This document shows, piece by piece, positions 1 through 8,126 of a DNA stretch of 16,767 nt. The position numbers and the translations under genes are program-made. The notes below the pieces were generated by a model that did not search any database, was not told the origin of the DNA, and worked only from the letters and a program-made list of their open reading frames with translations. How positions within the stretch are numbered: position 1 is the first letter of the stretch; each line of letters opens with the position of its first letter. Origin of the DNA: Anaerolineales bacterium UBA832 (GTDB taxonomy: Bacteria; Chloroflexota; Anaerolineae; Anaerolineales; UBA11657); the NCBI GenBank assembly GCA_002296125.1, contig DBHI01000084.1:1-16767 (forward strand). Direction: 5' to 3'.

Positions 1-1275
1 GTTTCAGCTTTAATTCACGCAGCTACTATGGTGACTGCAGGAATATATTTGATGGTTCGTTCAGCTCCTATATATGCTATTGCATCTTTTGCACAGATGG
101 TTGTAGCTATATTAGGTGCTTGTACAGCACTTATGGCTGGAACAATTGCTATAGCGCAATGGGATATAAAACGTGTATTAGCTTATTCTACAATTAGTCA
201 ATTGGGATTCATGGTTGCTGCAGTAGGTTTGGGTGCATATGTTGCTGCAATGTTTCATTTATTGACTCACGCTTTCTTTAAAGCACTGTTGTTTTTATCT
301 GCAGGTTCTGTAATTCATGGTGTAGAACATGGATCACATGAAGTTGCAGATGATTGTGATCCTCAAGATATGAGAAACATGGGTGGATTAAAAAATAAGA
401 TGCCAAAAACATTTGTAGTTTATCTTATAGGTGCTGTTGCACTCTCTGGTGTATTTCCTTTTGCAGGGTTTTGGTCTAAGGATGAAATTTTAGCAGATGC
501 TTGGTATGTTGCTACAGAGAAAGGTTATTGGCATGGTATGTTGGTTTACATTATGCTCTCATTAGCAGCAGTAATTACTGCATTTTACATGACGCGTCAG
601 GTCATTATGGTATTTTTTGGTCAGGCTCGTTCTGCTGCTGCAAAGAATTCTAAAGAGAGTGTTGCAATTATGATAAATCCTTTAATTGTTCTTGCTCTAC
701 TGTCAATGATAGGTGGTTTCCTGAATTTACCGTGGTTCCACACATTAACTTCATGGTTAGAGCATACGCATCATTATTTCCATGGAATTGAATTCAATTT
801 GCAAATTGCATTTGTTTCTACAGTGTTAGTAATTACATCTATATTACTAGGTTACTTGATCTATTTTAGAAATCCTATTAAAAGTATTAAATCTAAAGAT
901 CCTTTGAGTAATATCTTAGGCGTTGTTTTTGGGTTTTTGAATAAAAGATGGTATATTGATCAAATTTATTCCTTGATTTTTGTAAGAGCATATGAGACTA
1001 CGGCACATTTTCTTGCTTTTAGCGTTGATTGGCAATTTTGGCACAATTATGTTCATGATAGGATCATTCTTGGAGCCTTTAAGAATACTGCGTTTATTTT
1101 ATCTGGTCCAGTGGATAGGTTAGGAATTAATAATTGTATAGAAGGTTTTGCTAATTTGTTTTCGAAGTTCTCTAGTAAAGTGCTTAGTCCATTGCAGACA
1201 GGGTATGTAAGAAATTATGCACTGATACTTGTTTTTGGAGTAATTTTGGTAGTAGTAATAATGTTGAGTGTATGA
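1..1275 (+). CDS. nuoL: NADH-quinone oxidoreductase subunit L, 3' part
   Basis: This is the C-terminal two thirds of the largest antiporter-like membrane subunit of respiratory Complex I, which helps couple NADH/quinone electron transfer to proton pumping. The frame is open from base 1 without a start; the first in-frame ATG (position 28) is internal, because the residues before it (VSALIHAATM) already belong to the conserved NuoL core. Visible family landmarks in the 424-residue fragment are DIKRVLAYSTISQLG (about residues 55-69), HAFFKALLFL with its conserved membrane Lys (residue 94) and GFWSKDEIL. Many hydrophobic helices follow, including the long C-terminal extension that distinguishes NuoL from NuoM and NuoN. 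nuoM follows after 58 bases on the same strand, the usual L-M-N order of the operon. The 5' end is cut by the window edge, not by mutation. Identity is very secure. Confidence 0.97.
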   Translation, partial: VSALIHAATMVTAGIYLMVRSAPIYAIASFAQMVVAILGACTALMAGTIAIAQWDIKRVLAYSTISQLGFMVAAVGLGAYVAAMFHLLTHAFFKALLFLSAGSVIHGVEHGSHEVADDCDPQDMRNMGGLKNKMPKTFVVYLIGAVALSGVFPFAGFWSKDEILADAWYVATEKGYWHGMLVYIMLSLAAVITAFYMTRQVIMVFFGQARSAAAKNSKESVAIMINPLIVLALLSMIGGFLNLPWFHTLTSWLEHTHHYFHGIEFNLQIAFVSTVLVITSILLGYLIYFRNPIKSIKSKDPLSNILGVVFGFLNKRWYIDQIYSLIFVRAYETTAHFLAFSVDWQFWHNYVHDRIILGAFKNTAFILSGPVDRLGINNCIEGFANLFSKFSSKVLSPLQTGYVRNYALILVFGVILVVVIMLSV

Positions 1276-1333
1276 TTATATATATGGTCATTTTCTAAAT
1301 TTGGTATTAAACTAAGCTAGGCAGAGGAATATT

Positions 1334-2860
1334 ATGTCTGAATTTTATTTACACATTACATCAACACTTACATTGGTTACATTTTTTCCGCTGATAGGTG
1401 TTTTAGTCCTTTTGTTTATTGATAAAGATAATAAAGATATGTTGCGTTGGGTATCACTTGGTACTGCTCTCTTAACATTTGTGTTTTCATTGATAATGTT
1501 GGTGAGATTCGACAATAATGATCCTGGATTGCAAATGGTTGTGTTGCATCCTTGGATACAAATTGGTAATCAGTGGAAGATTGATTTTCATCTAGGTGTA
1601 GATGGACTTAGTATTCTATTAGTATTGTTAGGTACTTTGTTGACCCCTATTGCTATGTTTGCTTCATGGAAGGCTATTCAGGATCGTGTAAAGGAATACA
1701 TGATATTCTTTTTGTTGTTAGAAGTCGGTATGACAGGTGTCTTTTTAGCACTTGATTTATTTTTGTTTTATATATTCTGGGAATTTACACTTGTTCCTAT
1801 GTATTTTCTCATTGGTATTTGGGGTGGAGAAAATAGGATATATGCGTCAATTAAATTCTTTCTTTATACAATGGCAGGATCTATTTTGATGTTAGTTGCC
1901 ATTCTATGGCTTGGTAGTGTGCAAGGTACTTTATCTTATCCTGACCTTAGATCTATCGGTGGAATACCTTTTGAAAACCAGCGTTGGTTATTTTTAGCTT
2001 TCGCGGCAGCGTTTGCTATCAAAGTTCCAATGTGGCCTTTGCATTCTTGGTTGCCAGATGCACATGTGGAAGCTCCAACTGCAGGTTCGGTGATATTGGC
2101 TGGTGTTTTACTTAAACTTGGAACTTATGGTTTTTTGAGATTTAATTTAGGTCTATTTCCAGAAGCATCACAGTTTTTTGCTCCTACGATTGCATTTTTA
2201 GCTGTTGTTGGAATAATTTATGGAGCTATAGTTTCTTATGCTCAGCAAGATGTAAAGAAACTAGTGGCATACTCTTCTGTTAGTCATTTAGGTTTTGTGA
2301 TGCTAGGACTGTTCGCGCTTAATGATCGTGGTATACAGGGTGCTATATTGCAGATGGTCAATCATGGTATTTCTACAGGTGCTTTGTTCCTTATAGTAGG
2401 AATGATATATGAACGTAGGCATACTCGTGCATTAGACGAATTTGGTGGCTTATGGACTGTTATGCCAATATATGGTACTTTGACACTTATAGTGGTACTT
2501 TCTTCAATGGGATTACCTGGTCTAAATGGTTTTGTAGGAGAATTCACTATTCTTTTGGGAGCTTTTGGTTCTGAAGCGTTAGGATCATATGCATACAGTA
2601 TTATTGCCGCCTTAGGTGTTATATTAGCGGCGATTTACATGCTTTGGATGTTTCAAAAGATGTTTTTAGGTCCTTTAGTTAAGGAAAAAAATAGATTATT
2701 GCAGGATCTGAGTTTAAGTGAAATTGTTGTTTTAGTACCACTTATTATTTTGATTTTTTGGATAGGTTTGTACCCAAAACCATTTTTTGCTTTGATGAGT
2801 GCATCTGTAGGACAGTTGTCAGATGTTCTTAAAATTGGATCTGTTATAGTGTTACAGTAA
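1334..2860 (+). CDS. nuoM: NADH-quinone oxidoreductase subunit M
   Basis: A 508-residue polytopic inner-membrane protein, one of three antiporter-like proton channels of Complex I. The ATG is preceded by a good ribosome binding site (AGAGGA, about 7 bases upstream). Family residues are in place: the TM5 glutamate in FYIFWEFTLVPMYFLIGIWGG (E150, equivalent to E. coli E144), the TM7 lysine in AFAIKVPMWPLHSWLPDAHVEAPT (K230) and the TM8 lysine in GVLLKLGTYGF (K261). The DVKKLVAYSSVSHLGFVMLG motif follows. Length matches the family. It lies between nuoL and nuoN with short spacers and is probably cotranscribed with them; I see no convincing promoter in the 58-base gap upstream. Nothing is broken or missing. 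Confidence 0.98.
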   Translation: MSEFYLHITSTLTLVTFFPLIGVLVLLFIDKDNKDMLRWVSLGTALLTFVFSLIMLVRFDNNDPGLQMVVLHPWIQIGNQWKIDFHLGVDGLSILLVLLGTLLTPIAMFASWKAIQDRVKEYMIFFLLLEVGMTGVFLALDLFLFYIFWEFTLVPMYFLIGIWGGENRIYASIKFFLYTMAGSILMLVAILWLGSVQGTLSYPDLRSIGGIPFENQRWLFLAFAAAFAIKVPMWPLHSWLPDAHVEAPTAGSVILAGVLLKLGTYGFLRFNLGLFPEASQFFAPTIAFLAVVGIIYGAIVSYAQQDVKKLVAYSSVSHLGFVMLGLFALNDRGIQGAILQMVNHGISTGALFLIVGMIYERRHTRALDEFGGLWTVMPIYGTLTLIVVLSSMGLPGLNGFVGEFTILLGAFGSEALGSYAYSIIAALGVILAAIYMLWMFQKMFLGPLVKEKNRLLQDLSLSEIVVLVPLIILIFWIGLYPKPFFALMSASVGQLSDVLKIGSVIVLQ

Positions 2861-2882
2861 TTTATATAGTGTTGGTTAATTG

Positions 2883-4328
2883 ATGAATATTGCAGAGCTA
2901 AATCTAACAGCAACGGTACCATTATTGTTTCTCGCAGCTTGGTCTTGTGTTTTGTTATTATTAGGATTGTGGATTCCAAAACATCGTATTCAAGTTGTTG
3001 GTTGGTTAGCTTTCTTGGGATTATTGATAAGTATTGTATTGCTTGTTTTTAATGCACCGTTAGAATCCCAGGAAGCATTTGGTGGTATGCTGGTTTTTGA
3101 TGGTTTTGCGCTAGTTGTACACGTTTTGTTGTTATTAAGTAGTATGTTAGTCATATTGCTTTCTTTCCATTACATAAGAATTTATGAAAAAAACAATAGC
3201 GAATTTTATTCTTTGTTGATTTTTTCTTTATTAGGTATGATGATTTTGGCGGTAGCTAAAAATCTAATTGTCGTTTTCTTGGCTATCGAATTGCTTTCAA
3301 TTCCTTTATATGTACTTGTTGGTTTAGATCGTGATGGATTGTGGTCACGAGAGTCAGCTCTAAAATATTTTCTTTTAGGGGCTTTTGCTTCGGCATTTCA
3401 GGTGTATGGAATAGCATTAGTTTATGGAGCAACACAGTCAACTGATTTTGTTAGTATTAGTTTGGCAATTGCTTCTCAAGGATCTACACCTTTAATGGTG
3501 AGTGGCTTAGGTTTGGTTCTAGTTGGTTTTTGTTTCAAAGTAGGAGTTGTTCCATTTCATATGTGGACCCCAGATGTTTATGAAGGAGCACCTACAGTTG
3601 TAACTGCTTTTATGTCAGTAGGTGCAAAAGTGGCTGGTTTTGCAGGTCTTGTTCGGGTTCTCTTTGGAGCTTTTGAGTTTTTAGTGTCTCAATGGGTAAT
3701 GTTAGTAGTTGTTTTAGTTCTTTTTTCCACAATTGTTGGTAACATTAGTGCAATTTCTCAGAGTTCAATTAAACGTCTGTTAGCATTTTCATCTGTTGCT
3801 CATGCTGGTTATTTATTTGTAGCAATGGTAGCAGGAGGGCAAGGAGTAGTATCTGATTTTGCAGCTAGTGCAGTATTGTTCTATCTTATTGCATATGCAT
3901 TAGCTAATGTAGGTGCTTGGGCTATTGTTATAGCTTTGGAAAGTAAAAATTCTGTCAATATTAAAGATTACGCTGGGTTGGTTAAAACAAATCCTGGATT
4001 AGCTGTTGCAATGACTATTTTCATATTGTCGCTAACAGGCTTACCGCCAACTATGGGTTTTGTGGCAAAGTTTTATGTTTTTCGTGCAGCTATCAATTTA
4101 GGTTATACATGGTTGGTGATAGCTAGTGTAATTACTGTGTTAATTTCTGCATATTATTATCTTCGTGTGATTGTGTTGATGTGGATGAAAGATGGTAATC
4201 TTGTAATTAAACTCCCCTTTTCATTTAATGTAGTACTCGTATTAACGTCTATTGTTACGTTGATTTTTGGAGTATTTCCGACTCCTATTATGTTGATATT
4301 GGAGAATTACATTAGAGGAATGTTTTGA
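2883..4328 (+). CDS. nuoN: NADH-quinone oxidoreductase subunit N
   Basis: A 481-residue membrane subunit of Complex I, the third antiporter-like proton channel. The ATG at 2883 is preferred over the TTG one codon earlier; the ribosome binding site is weak (GGTTAA). Conserved functional residues are present: the TM5 glutamate in VVFLAIELLSIPLYVLVG (E136), the TM7 lysine in GFCFKVGVVPFHMWTPDVYEGAPT (K219) and the TM8 lysine in SVGAKVAGF (K249). SIKRLLAFSSVAHAGYLF and LTGLPPTMGFVAKFYVF follow, both typical of NuoN. It begins 22 bases after nuoM and is the last visible gene of the nuo operon; the next gene has its own predicted promoter. No obvious hairpin terminator lies between nuoN and that promoter. 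Confidence 0.97.
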   Translation: MNIAELNLTATVPLLFLAAWSCVLLLLGLWIPKHRIQVVGWLAFLGLLISIVLLVFNAPLESQEAFGGMLVFDGFALVVHVLLLLSSMLVILLSFHYIRIYEKNNSEFYSLLIFSLLGMMILAVAKNLIVVFLAIELLSIPLYVLVGLDRDGLWSRESALKYFLLGAFASAFQVYGIALVYGATQSTDFVSISLAIASQGSTPLMVSGLGLVLVGFCFKVGVVPFHMWTPDVYEGAPTVVTAFMSVGAKVAGFAGLVRVLFGAFEFLVSQWVMLVVVLVLFSTIVGNISAISQSSIKRLLAFSSVAHAGYLFVAMVAGGQGVVSDFAASAVLFYLIAYALANVGAWAIVIALESKNSVNIKDYAGLVKTNPGLAVAMTIFILSLTGLPPTMGFVAKFYVFRAAINLGYTWLVIASVITVLISAYYYLRVIVLMWMKDGNLVIKLPFSFNVVLVLTSIVTLIFGVFPTPIMLILENYIRGMF

Positions 4329-4331
4329 TTT

Positions 4332-4360
4332 TTGTCTAAAAGTAAGTAAGTCTTTATAGT
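4332..4360 (+). promoter_or_regulatory. Predicted sigma-70-type promoter of the PF07090/hydrolase/amidase unit
   Basis: A -35-like TTGTCT (4332-4337) and a -10-like TATAGT (4355-4360) are separated by exactly 17 bases, in the 77-base gap between nuoN and the next gene. This predicts a start near 4367 and a leader of about 40 bases ending in the AGGAG ribosome binding site at about 4395. It suggests that the three genes downstream are transcribed separately from nuo. Pattern match only. Confidence 0.45.
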
Positions 4361-4405
4361 TAGTTAGCACTAAATAAAAGAGTACTGAAATACAGGAGAA
4401 ATCAG

Positions 4406-5161
4406 ATGGATTCAAAATCTAAAATTCTTATTGCTGGAGAATCTTGGACTGTGCACTCTATACATCAAAAAGGATTTGATAGTTTTACTACTACAGAGTA
4501 TGCTGAAGGTGTTAAGTGGTTAAAAGATGCGTTGGATAGTGGTGGATATGATATAGAATATCAGCCTGCTCATGTAGCAGCTACTGATTTCCCTAGCACA
4601 TTAGAAGAGCTTAATATTTATGATTGTGTTGTATTAAGTGATATTGGTACTAATACTTTGTTGCTACATCCAGAGACTTTCGGGTCATCGCGTGCGCTTC
4701 CGAATCGTTTAGAAGTGATTGCTGATTATGTTCGCCATGGAGGTGGTCTTGTGATGATTGGAGGCTACTTGACTTTTCAGGGTATTGATGCAAAAGCCAG
4801 GTATCGAGGTACTCCCGTAGAAGATGTTTTACCTGTGATTATTGATTCGCTAGACGATAGGTCTGAACAACCTCAAGGTATAAAGCCAGTAGTTGTTGAT
4901 GTTAATCATCCTATAGTGCGTGGTATAGAAACAGAATGGCCAATCTTATTAGGATATAATCGTGTTACTCCGAAAGATGATAGTAGTTTAATAGTTACTG
5001 TTGGTCAAGATCCATTAGTTGTTGCTAGTTCTATTGATAAAGGTAGATCAGTTGCTTTTACTTCGGATTGTGGTCCTCATTGGGCACCTCCTGCTTTTGT
5101 GGAATGGATAGGTTATGCAAAATTATGGCAACAGATTATAGGTTGGGCATCAGGTAACTAA
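4406..5161 (+). CDS. GATase1-like protein (PF07090-type, ThuA-related fold)
   Basis: A 251-residue cytoplasmic protein that resembles the PF07090 (formerly DUF1355) 'putative glutamine amidotransferase' family, with a class I amidotransferase/ThuA-like flavodoxin-type fold. Recognition rests on the N-terminal KILIAGESWTVHSIHQKGFDSFTT strand-loop, the YDCVVLSDIGTN stretch (72-83), the strand-turn HGGGLVMIGGYLTFQG (111-126) and the characteristic C-terminal TSDCGPHWAPPAFVEWIGY (219-237). Where true class I amidotransferases carry a Gly-X-Cys-X-Gly nucleophile elbow, this protein has GGYLTFQG with no cysteine, so ordinary glutaminase activity is unlikely. The biochemical role of the family is not established as far as I know. 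It has a strong ribosome binding site (AGGAG, 7-8 bases before ATG), and its stop codon abuts the GTG of the alpha/beta hydrolase, implying translational coupling and a shared pathway with that enzyme and the amidase downstream. Confidence 0.8.
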   Translation: MDSKSKILIAGESWTVHSIHQKGFDSFTTTEYAEGVKWLKDALDSGGYDIEYQPAHVAATDFPSTLEELNIYDCVVLSDIGTNTLLLHPETFGSSRALPNRLEVIADYVRHGGGLVMIGGYLTFQGIDAKARYRGTPVEDVLPVIIDSLDDRSEQPQGIKPVVVDVNHPIVRGIETEWPILLGYNRVTPKDDSSLIVTVGQDPLVVASSIDKGRSVAFTSDCGPHWAPPAFVEWIGYAKLWQQIIGWASGN

Positions 5162-5911
5162 GTGGCTAATTTAAATGTGATGCAGTGGGGAGATTCTAAA
5201 GCTGCTAAAGTAGTTGTTGGCTTGCATGGTATTACAGCAAATGCTGGTGCTATGACAGAACCTGCAAGGATGCTAGCCAATAAAGGTTGGAAATTTGTTG
5301 CTCCTGATATGCGTGGTCATGGTGAGAGTACAAGAAGTAATGGTGATTTTTCATTTGATAGTTTGATTGCTGATTTTGCTTCTAATATACCTTTAGAACC
5401 TGATGTCTTAATAGGACATTCATTTGGAGGTACTCTAGCTCAGATAGGTGTATTGCAAGGTGTATTTAAGCCAAAATCATTGGTGTTAGAGGATCCTGTT
5501 TCGTATTTTCCAGACAAACAAACACCATTGGATATGTTAGCATGGGATGAAGATAATCTTCCGCATGATATAGAAGGGTTGATTTCTATGAATCCGAAGT
5601 GGTCTCGTCTGGATGCGGCATGGAAATTGTTGTCTTTAGAACAGGTTGATTTTGATGATGCACGTAGTGCGTTTGCGGGAAACGCTCCTTGGGATTTGAG
5701 AGATTCAGCGATAGACTTAATGAAAATTACACCTACAATTTGGGTATTGCCTGAGGATAGTCGATTTGTTTCCGTAGATGACAAGAAAAAACTTGAGCAA
5801 GATCTTGGTACTGATGCTATATATGTTATTCCTAATGTAGGACATAGTATTCATAGAGATGATACTGAGCTTTTTGTGGAAATTGTGGAGAAAATTTCGG
5901 AGGGTTCATAA
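5162..5911 (+). CDS. Alpha/beta hydrolase
   Basis: A 249-residue soluble alpha/beta-hydrolase fold enzyme without signal peptide. The oxyanion-hole loop is VVGLHGITANAG (18-29), followed by APDMRGHGES (47-56), the nucleophile elbow GHSFGG with Ser87, a likely acid at Asp199 (LPEDSRF) and the catalytic His228 in NVGHSIHRDD. The triad therefore looks complete and the enzyme active. A cap region of about 60 residues (120-185), rich in Trp and Asp, separates the core halves. Substrate cannot be read from sequence; esters, thioesters, amides or C-C bonds are all possible. The GTG start directly follows the TAA of the upstream gene, with AGG about 8 bases before it inside that gene; an internal ATG at 5180 is an alternative that would lose six residues. 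It sits in an operon with a PF07090 protein and an acetamidase/formamidase, which hints at catabolism of a small amide or ester. Confidence 0.88.
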   Translation: MANLNVMQWGDSKAAKVVVGLHGITANAGAMTEPARMLANKGWKFVAPDMRGHGESTRSNGDFSFDSLIADFASNIPLEPDVLIGHSFGGTLAQIGVLQGVFKPKSLVLEDPVSYFPDKQTPLDMLAWDEDNLPHDIEGLISMNPKWSRLDAAWKLLSLEQVDFDDARSAFAGNAPWDLRDSAIDLMKITPTIWVLPEDSRFVSVDDKKKLEQDLGTDAIYVIPNVGHSIHRDDTELFVEIVEKISEGS

Positions 5912-5920
5912 TATTAACTT

Positions 5921-6895
5921 ATGATTGATCCTGCAAATTATGTGTTTCAGTTTGGTGGTAATGATCCAATAGCAAAGGTTCAAGTAAAAACACCATTTAC
6001 TGTTTATACTGAAGACGCGTTTTCTGGTAAGTTGGTTTCTATTGATGGTAAGCCGCGGCAGTTAGCACCTTTTCCAAATGTTAATCCATTGACAGGTCCT
6101 ATAGAGATTGAAGGAGCGTCTAATGGTGACATTGTTGCTGTACATATATTAGAAATGATTCCTGGGCGAGATTGGGGGGTTTCCACAATCTCTCCAAACT
6201 TTGGGTTGTTATCAAGCAATCCGTTATCTCCTAATCTGCAATCAGAACAGAAAGAGTATGTGTGGATTTGGAATTTTAATAATAAAAGAAGTTCTTTAGT
6301 GACCCAGTCATCAAATGGTATAAGTATGACAGCAAAATACACACCTTTTTTTGGAACAATAGGAGTAGCACCATCTTATGGTGAGATTAGACTTGGTGTT
6401 GTACCAGGTGATTTTGGTGGCAATTTAGATTTGGCTGATGTAGGTCCGGGAGTGACATTGTATTTGCGGAGCAACATTGAAGGAGCCCATTTATATTTGG
6501 GAGATGGGCATTATGCTCAGGGTGATGGTGAAATAACAGGAACCGCAATTGAAGGTTCATTTAATAGTAGTGTAATAGTAGATGTTTTGAAGTCAGAAGA
6601 GTTGATTTCATGGCCGCGCTTCGAGAGTGATAGTCATATTGGTGTTGTGGGATGTACTCGTCCTTTGGATGATGCTGTGAAAATATCAGTTACTGAGTTG
6701 GTTGATTGGGTTGCTCGTATTACTGATTTGAATCAAGCAGATTCACATCAGTTGGTGAGCCAGAACTGTACTCTACGTATAGGTAATATGGTAAACCCTC
6801 AGTTTAGTGTAATGTGTCTTATTCCTAAGACAGCTTTAGGTGACCATATATCGATATATTCTAATGTACATCAAACTTTGTCTATTAAAAAATAG
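5921..6895 (+). CDS. Acetamidase/formamidase family protein
   Basis: A 324-residue member of the FmdA/AmdA family (PF03069), enzymes that hydrolyse formamide, acetamide or similar short amides to ammonia and the carboxylic acid. Family landmarks appear in order: NPLTGPIEIEGASNGD (55-70), PFFGTIGVAPSYGE (142-155), PGDFGGNLDLADVGPG (162-177) and EGAHLYLGDGHYAQGDGE (187-204), followed by TGTAIE (206-211). These cover the core that normally forms the active site, so activity is plausible; the exact amide is not predictable. The ATG lies 9 bases after the hydrolase gene, with GGAGGG about 16 bases upstream, a rather long spacing. The protein looks full length. Its 3' end overlaps the convergent rdgB gene by 11 bases. 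No transporter for amides or urea is seen nearby. Confidence 0.9.
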   Translation: MIDPANYVFQFGGNDPIAKVQVKTPFTVYTEDAFSGKLVSIDGKPRQLAPFPNVNPLTGPIEIEGASNGDIVAVHILEMIPGRDWGVSTISPNFGLLSSNPLSPNLQSEQKEYVWIWNFNNKRSSLVTQSSNGISMTAKYTPFFGTIGVAPSYGEIRLGVVPGDFGGNLDLADVGPGVTLYLRSNIEGAHLYLGDGHYAQGDGEITGTAIEGSFNSSVIVDVLKSEELISWPRFESDSHIGVVGCTRPLDDAVKISVTELVDWVARITDLNQADSHQLVSQNCTLRIGNMVNPQFSVMCLIPKTALGDHISIYSNVHQTLSIKK

Positions 6896-7484
6896 AGCTA
6901 ATTTGATTCTTCATATTTTCAGATGCTATTGCTCTATGACTGACAGTATTCTTGCTGTTTTCATCTAGTTCAGCCATAGTACAACTTTTTTCCATCAAAT
7001 AAAAGATTGGATCATACCCAAATCCATTTGAACCTCTATCGGATTCTGTGATCATTCCTTTACATACACCTTCTGTAGTTATTGTTTTGTTAGGTTGAAC
7101 AACAGTGAGTGCAAGTGTACATTTGAATTGTGCATGTCTTTTAATCCAGGGGATTGAGTACATTTCTTGAAGTAATAACATGCGTTTTTGATCATAGTTG
7201 GTATGTATACCTCCGTATCGTGCTGTGTGTATTCCAGGACGACCGTCTAGTGAGTTAACTATTAGTCCTGAATCATCTGAAAGACAATTCAACCCAGTTA
7301 TTTTAGAATATTGCTGAGATTTAATGATAGCGTTTTCTTTAATAGTTTTCCCATTTTCTTCTACTTCTATTTCTATACCCAGGTCATTGAGGGTGATAAA
7401 TTCGACTGGCAAATAGGCCATTAGTTTTTGTATTTCTTTAGCTTTGTTGTTGTTATGTGTAGCGATTACTATTGTTGTTTTCAT
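6885..7484 (-). CDS. rdgB: RdgB/HAM1 non-canonical purine NTP pyrophosphatase
   Basis: A 199-residue cytosolic house-cleaning enzyme of the Ham1/RdgB family that hydrolyses dITP, ITP and XTP to the monophosphate plus pyrophosphate, keeping deaminated purines out of DNA and RNA. Diagnostic motifs are IVIATHNNNKAKEI at the N terminus (T9, N11 and K14 of the nucleotide-binding signature), LSDDSGL with D70 and D71 (metal/catalytic), GRPGIHTARYGG (81-92), the base-binding GSNGFGYDPIF (151-161) and SHRAIA (182-187). Length is typical. It is the only minus-strand gene in the left part of the window, transcribed divergently from the DUF177-sigma unit. The ribosome binding site before its ATG is poor. 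Its last 11 bases are shared with the end of the amidase gene. Confidence 0.96.
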   Translation of the reverse strand: MKTTIVIATHNNNKAKEIQKLMAYLPVEFITLNDLGIEIEVEENGKTIKENAIIKSQQYSKITGLNCLSDDSGLIVNSLDGRPGIHTARYGGIHTNYDQKRMLLLQEMYSIPWIKRHAQFKCTLALTVVQPNKTITTEGVCKGMITESDRGSNGFGYDPIFYLMEKSCTMAELDENSKNTVSHRAIASENMKNQISSIF

Positions 7485-7569
7485 AAGATTACTATTTTAT
7501 AAAAAATATCCAATATATACGGTTTACTAAAAATAACTTACCATATGTTCCGGAAAACCTTAAATGTAA

Positions 7570-7598
7570 TTGACTGTCATGATTGTGCGTGATATAAT
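7570..7598 (+). promoter_or_regulatory. Near-consensus extended -10 promoter for the DUF177-rpoD unit
   Basis: TTGACT (7570-7575) and a perfect TATAAT (7593-7598) are separated by exactly 17 bases, and the -10 box is preceded by TGA, giving the extended -10 motif TGNTATAAT. The predicted transcription start is near 7605, leaving a leader of about 50-60 bases. It lies in the 170-base divergent gap between rdgB and DUF177 and points at the gene for the primary sigma factor, so it probably drives strong constitutive expression. Confidence 0.8.
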
Positions 7599-7667
7599 CT
7601 TTGTTAGTCCTCGTTACCAGTAATATAGAGTTATTTTTGTAGATAGTTTAATACATTGTGGTGTAGT

Positions 7668-8126
7668 TTGGTAAAACTTAATAGAAGTATTTTAAAGATT
7701 AATGTAGGTCATGTACTTAACAAATCAGTTGGTTTTGTCAAGTTAATAGAGATAGATGAGAAGTTAGTCTCTGTATCAAAAGATGTGGTTGTGAATCGTT
7801 TGTTGGCAAAGCTTAAGTTTACAAATACTCATCCAGGAATATTAGTTTCTGGTGAAATAGACGCAAAGTGTATGACGGAATGTATTAGATGTCTTGTACA
7901 TTATGAAAATGTAACTCAGATGAATGTTTCGGAACTATATACAGTATCGAACCATGAACAATCTGAATTTCAGGTGGATGATAAGTGTATTTTGGATTTG
8001 GGACCATTGTTTAGAGAGTTGTTGCTAGTTGAAGAACCAATTAGAGTGTTGTGTCAACAGGATTGTAAAGGTTTGTGTGTTGATTGTGGGGTCAATTTGA
8101 ATAGTCAAAGCTGTAAATGTGATTGA
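7668..8126 (+). CDS. DUF177 (YceD-like) protein
   Basis: A protein of about 152 residues of the DUF177/YceD family, implicated in the large ribosomal subunit and rRNA in bacteria and plastids but not well characterised. The N terminus carries the family strand KINVGHVLNKSVG. The middle has CIRC (a C-x2-C pair) and the C terminus is cysteine rich, with C-x3-C-x3-C-x2-C followed by C-x-C in the last 25 residues, a likely zinc site typical of this family. There is no early in-frame ATG. TTG at 7668 (residue sequence VKLNRSILKINV) fits the family N terminus better than the TTG at 7656, which would add four residues; neither has a strong ribosome binding site, so the start is uncertain. In many bacteria this gene is followed by rpmF (ribosomal protein bL32); here rpoD follows after 50 bases and no rpmF fits in between. 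Confidence 0.85.
   Translation: MVKLNRSILKINVGHVLNKSVGFVKLIEIDEKLVSVSKDVVVNRLLAKLKFTNTHPGILVSGEIDAKCMTECIRCLVHYENVTQMNVSELYTVSNHEQSEFQVDDKCILDLGPLFRELLLVEEPIRVLCQQDCKGLCVDCGVNLNSQSCKCD

Noticed and set aside
1276..1333. Promoter or terminator between nuoL and nuoM
   Set aside because: No -35/-10 pair at proper spacing and no hairpin with a T-run; it is simply an operon spacer with a ribosome binding site.
2653..2979. Minus-strand open frame of 108 codons across the nuoM/nuoN junction
   Set aside because: It lies antisense to well-conserved nuoM and nuoN codons, has no recognisable domain and no ribosome binding site. It is a shadow frame.
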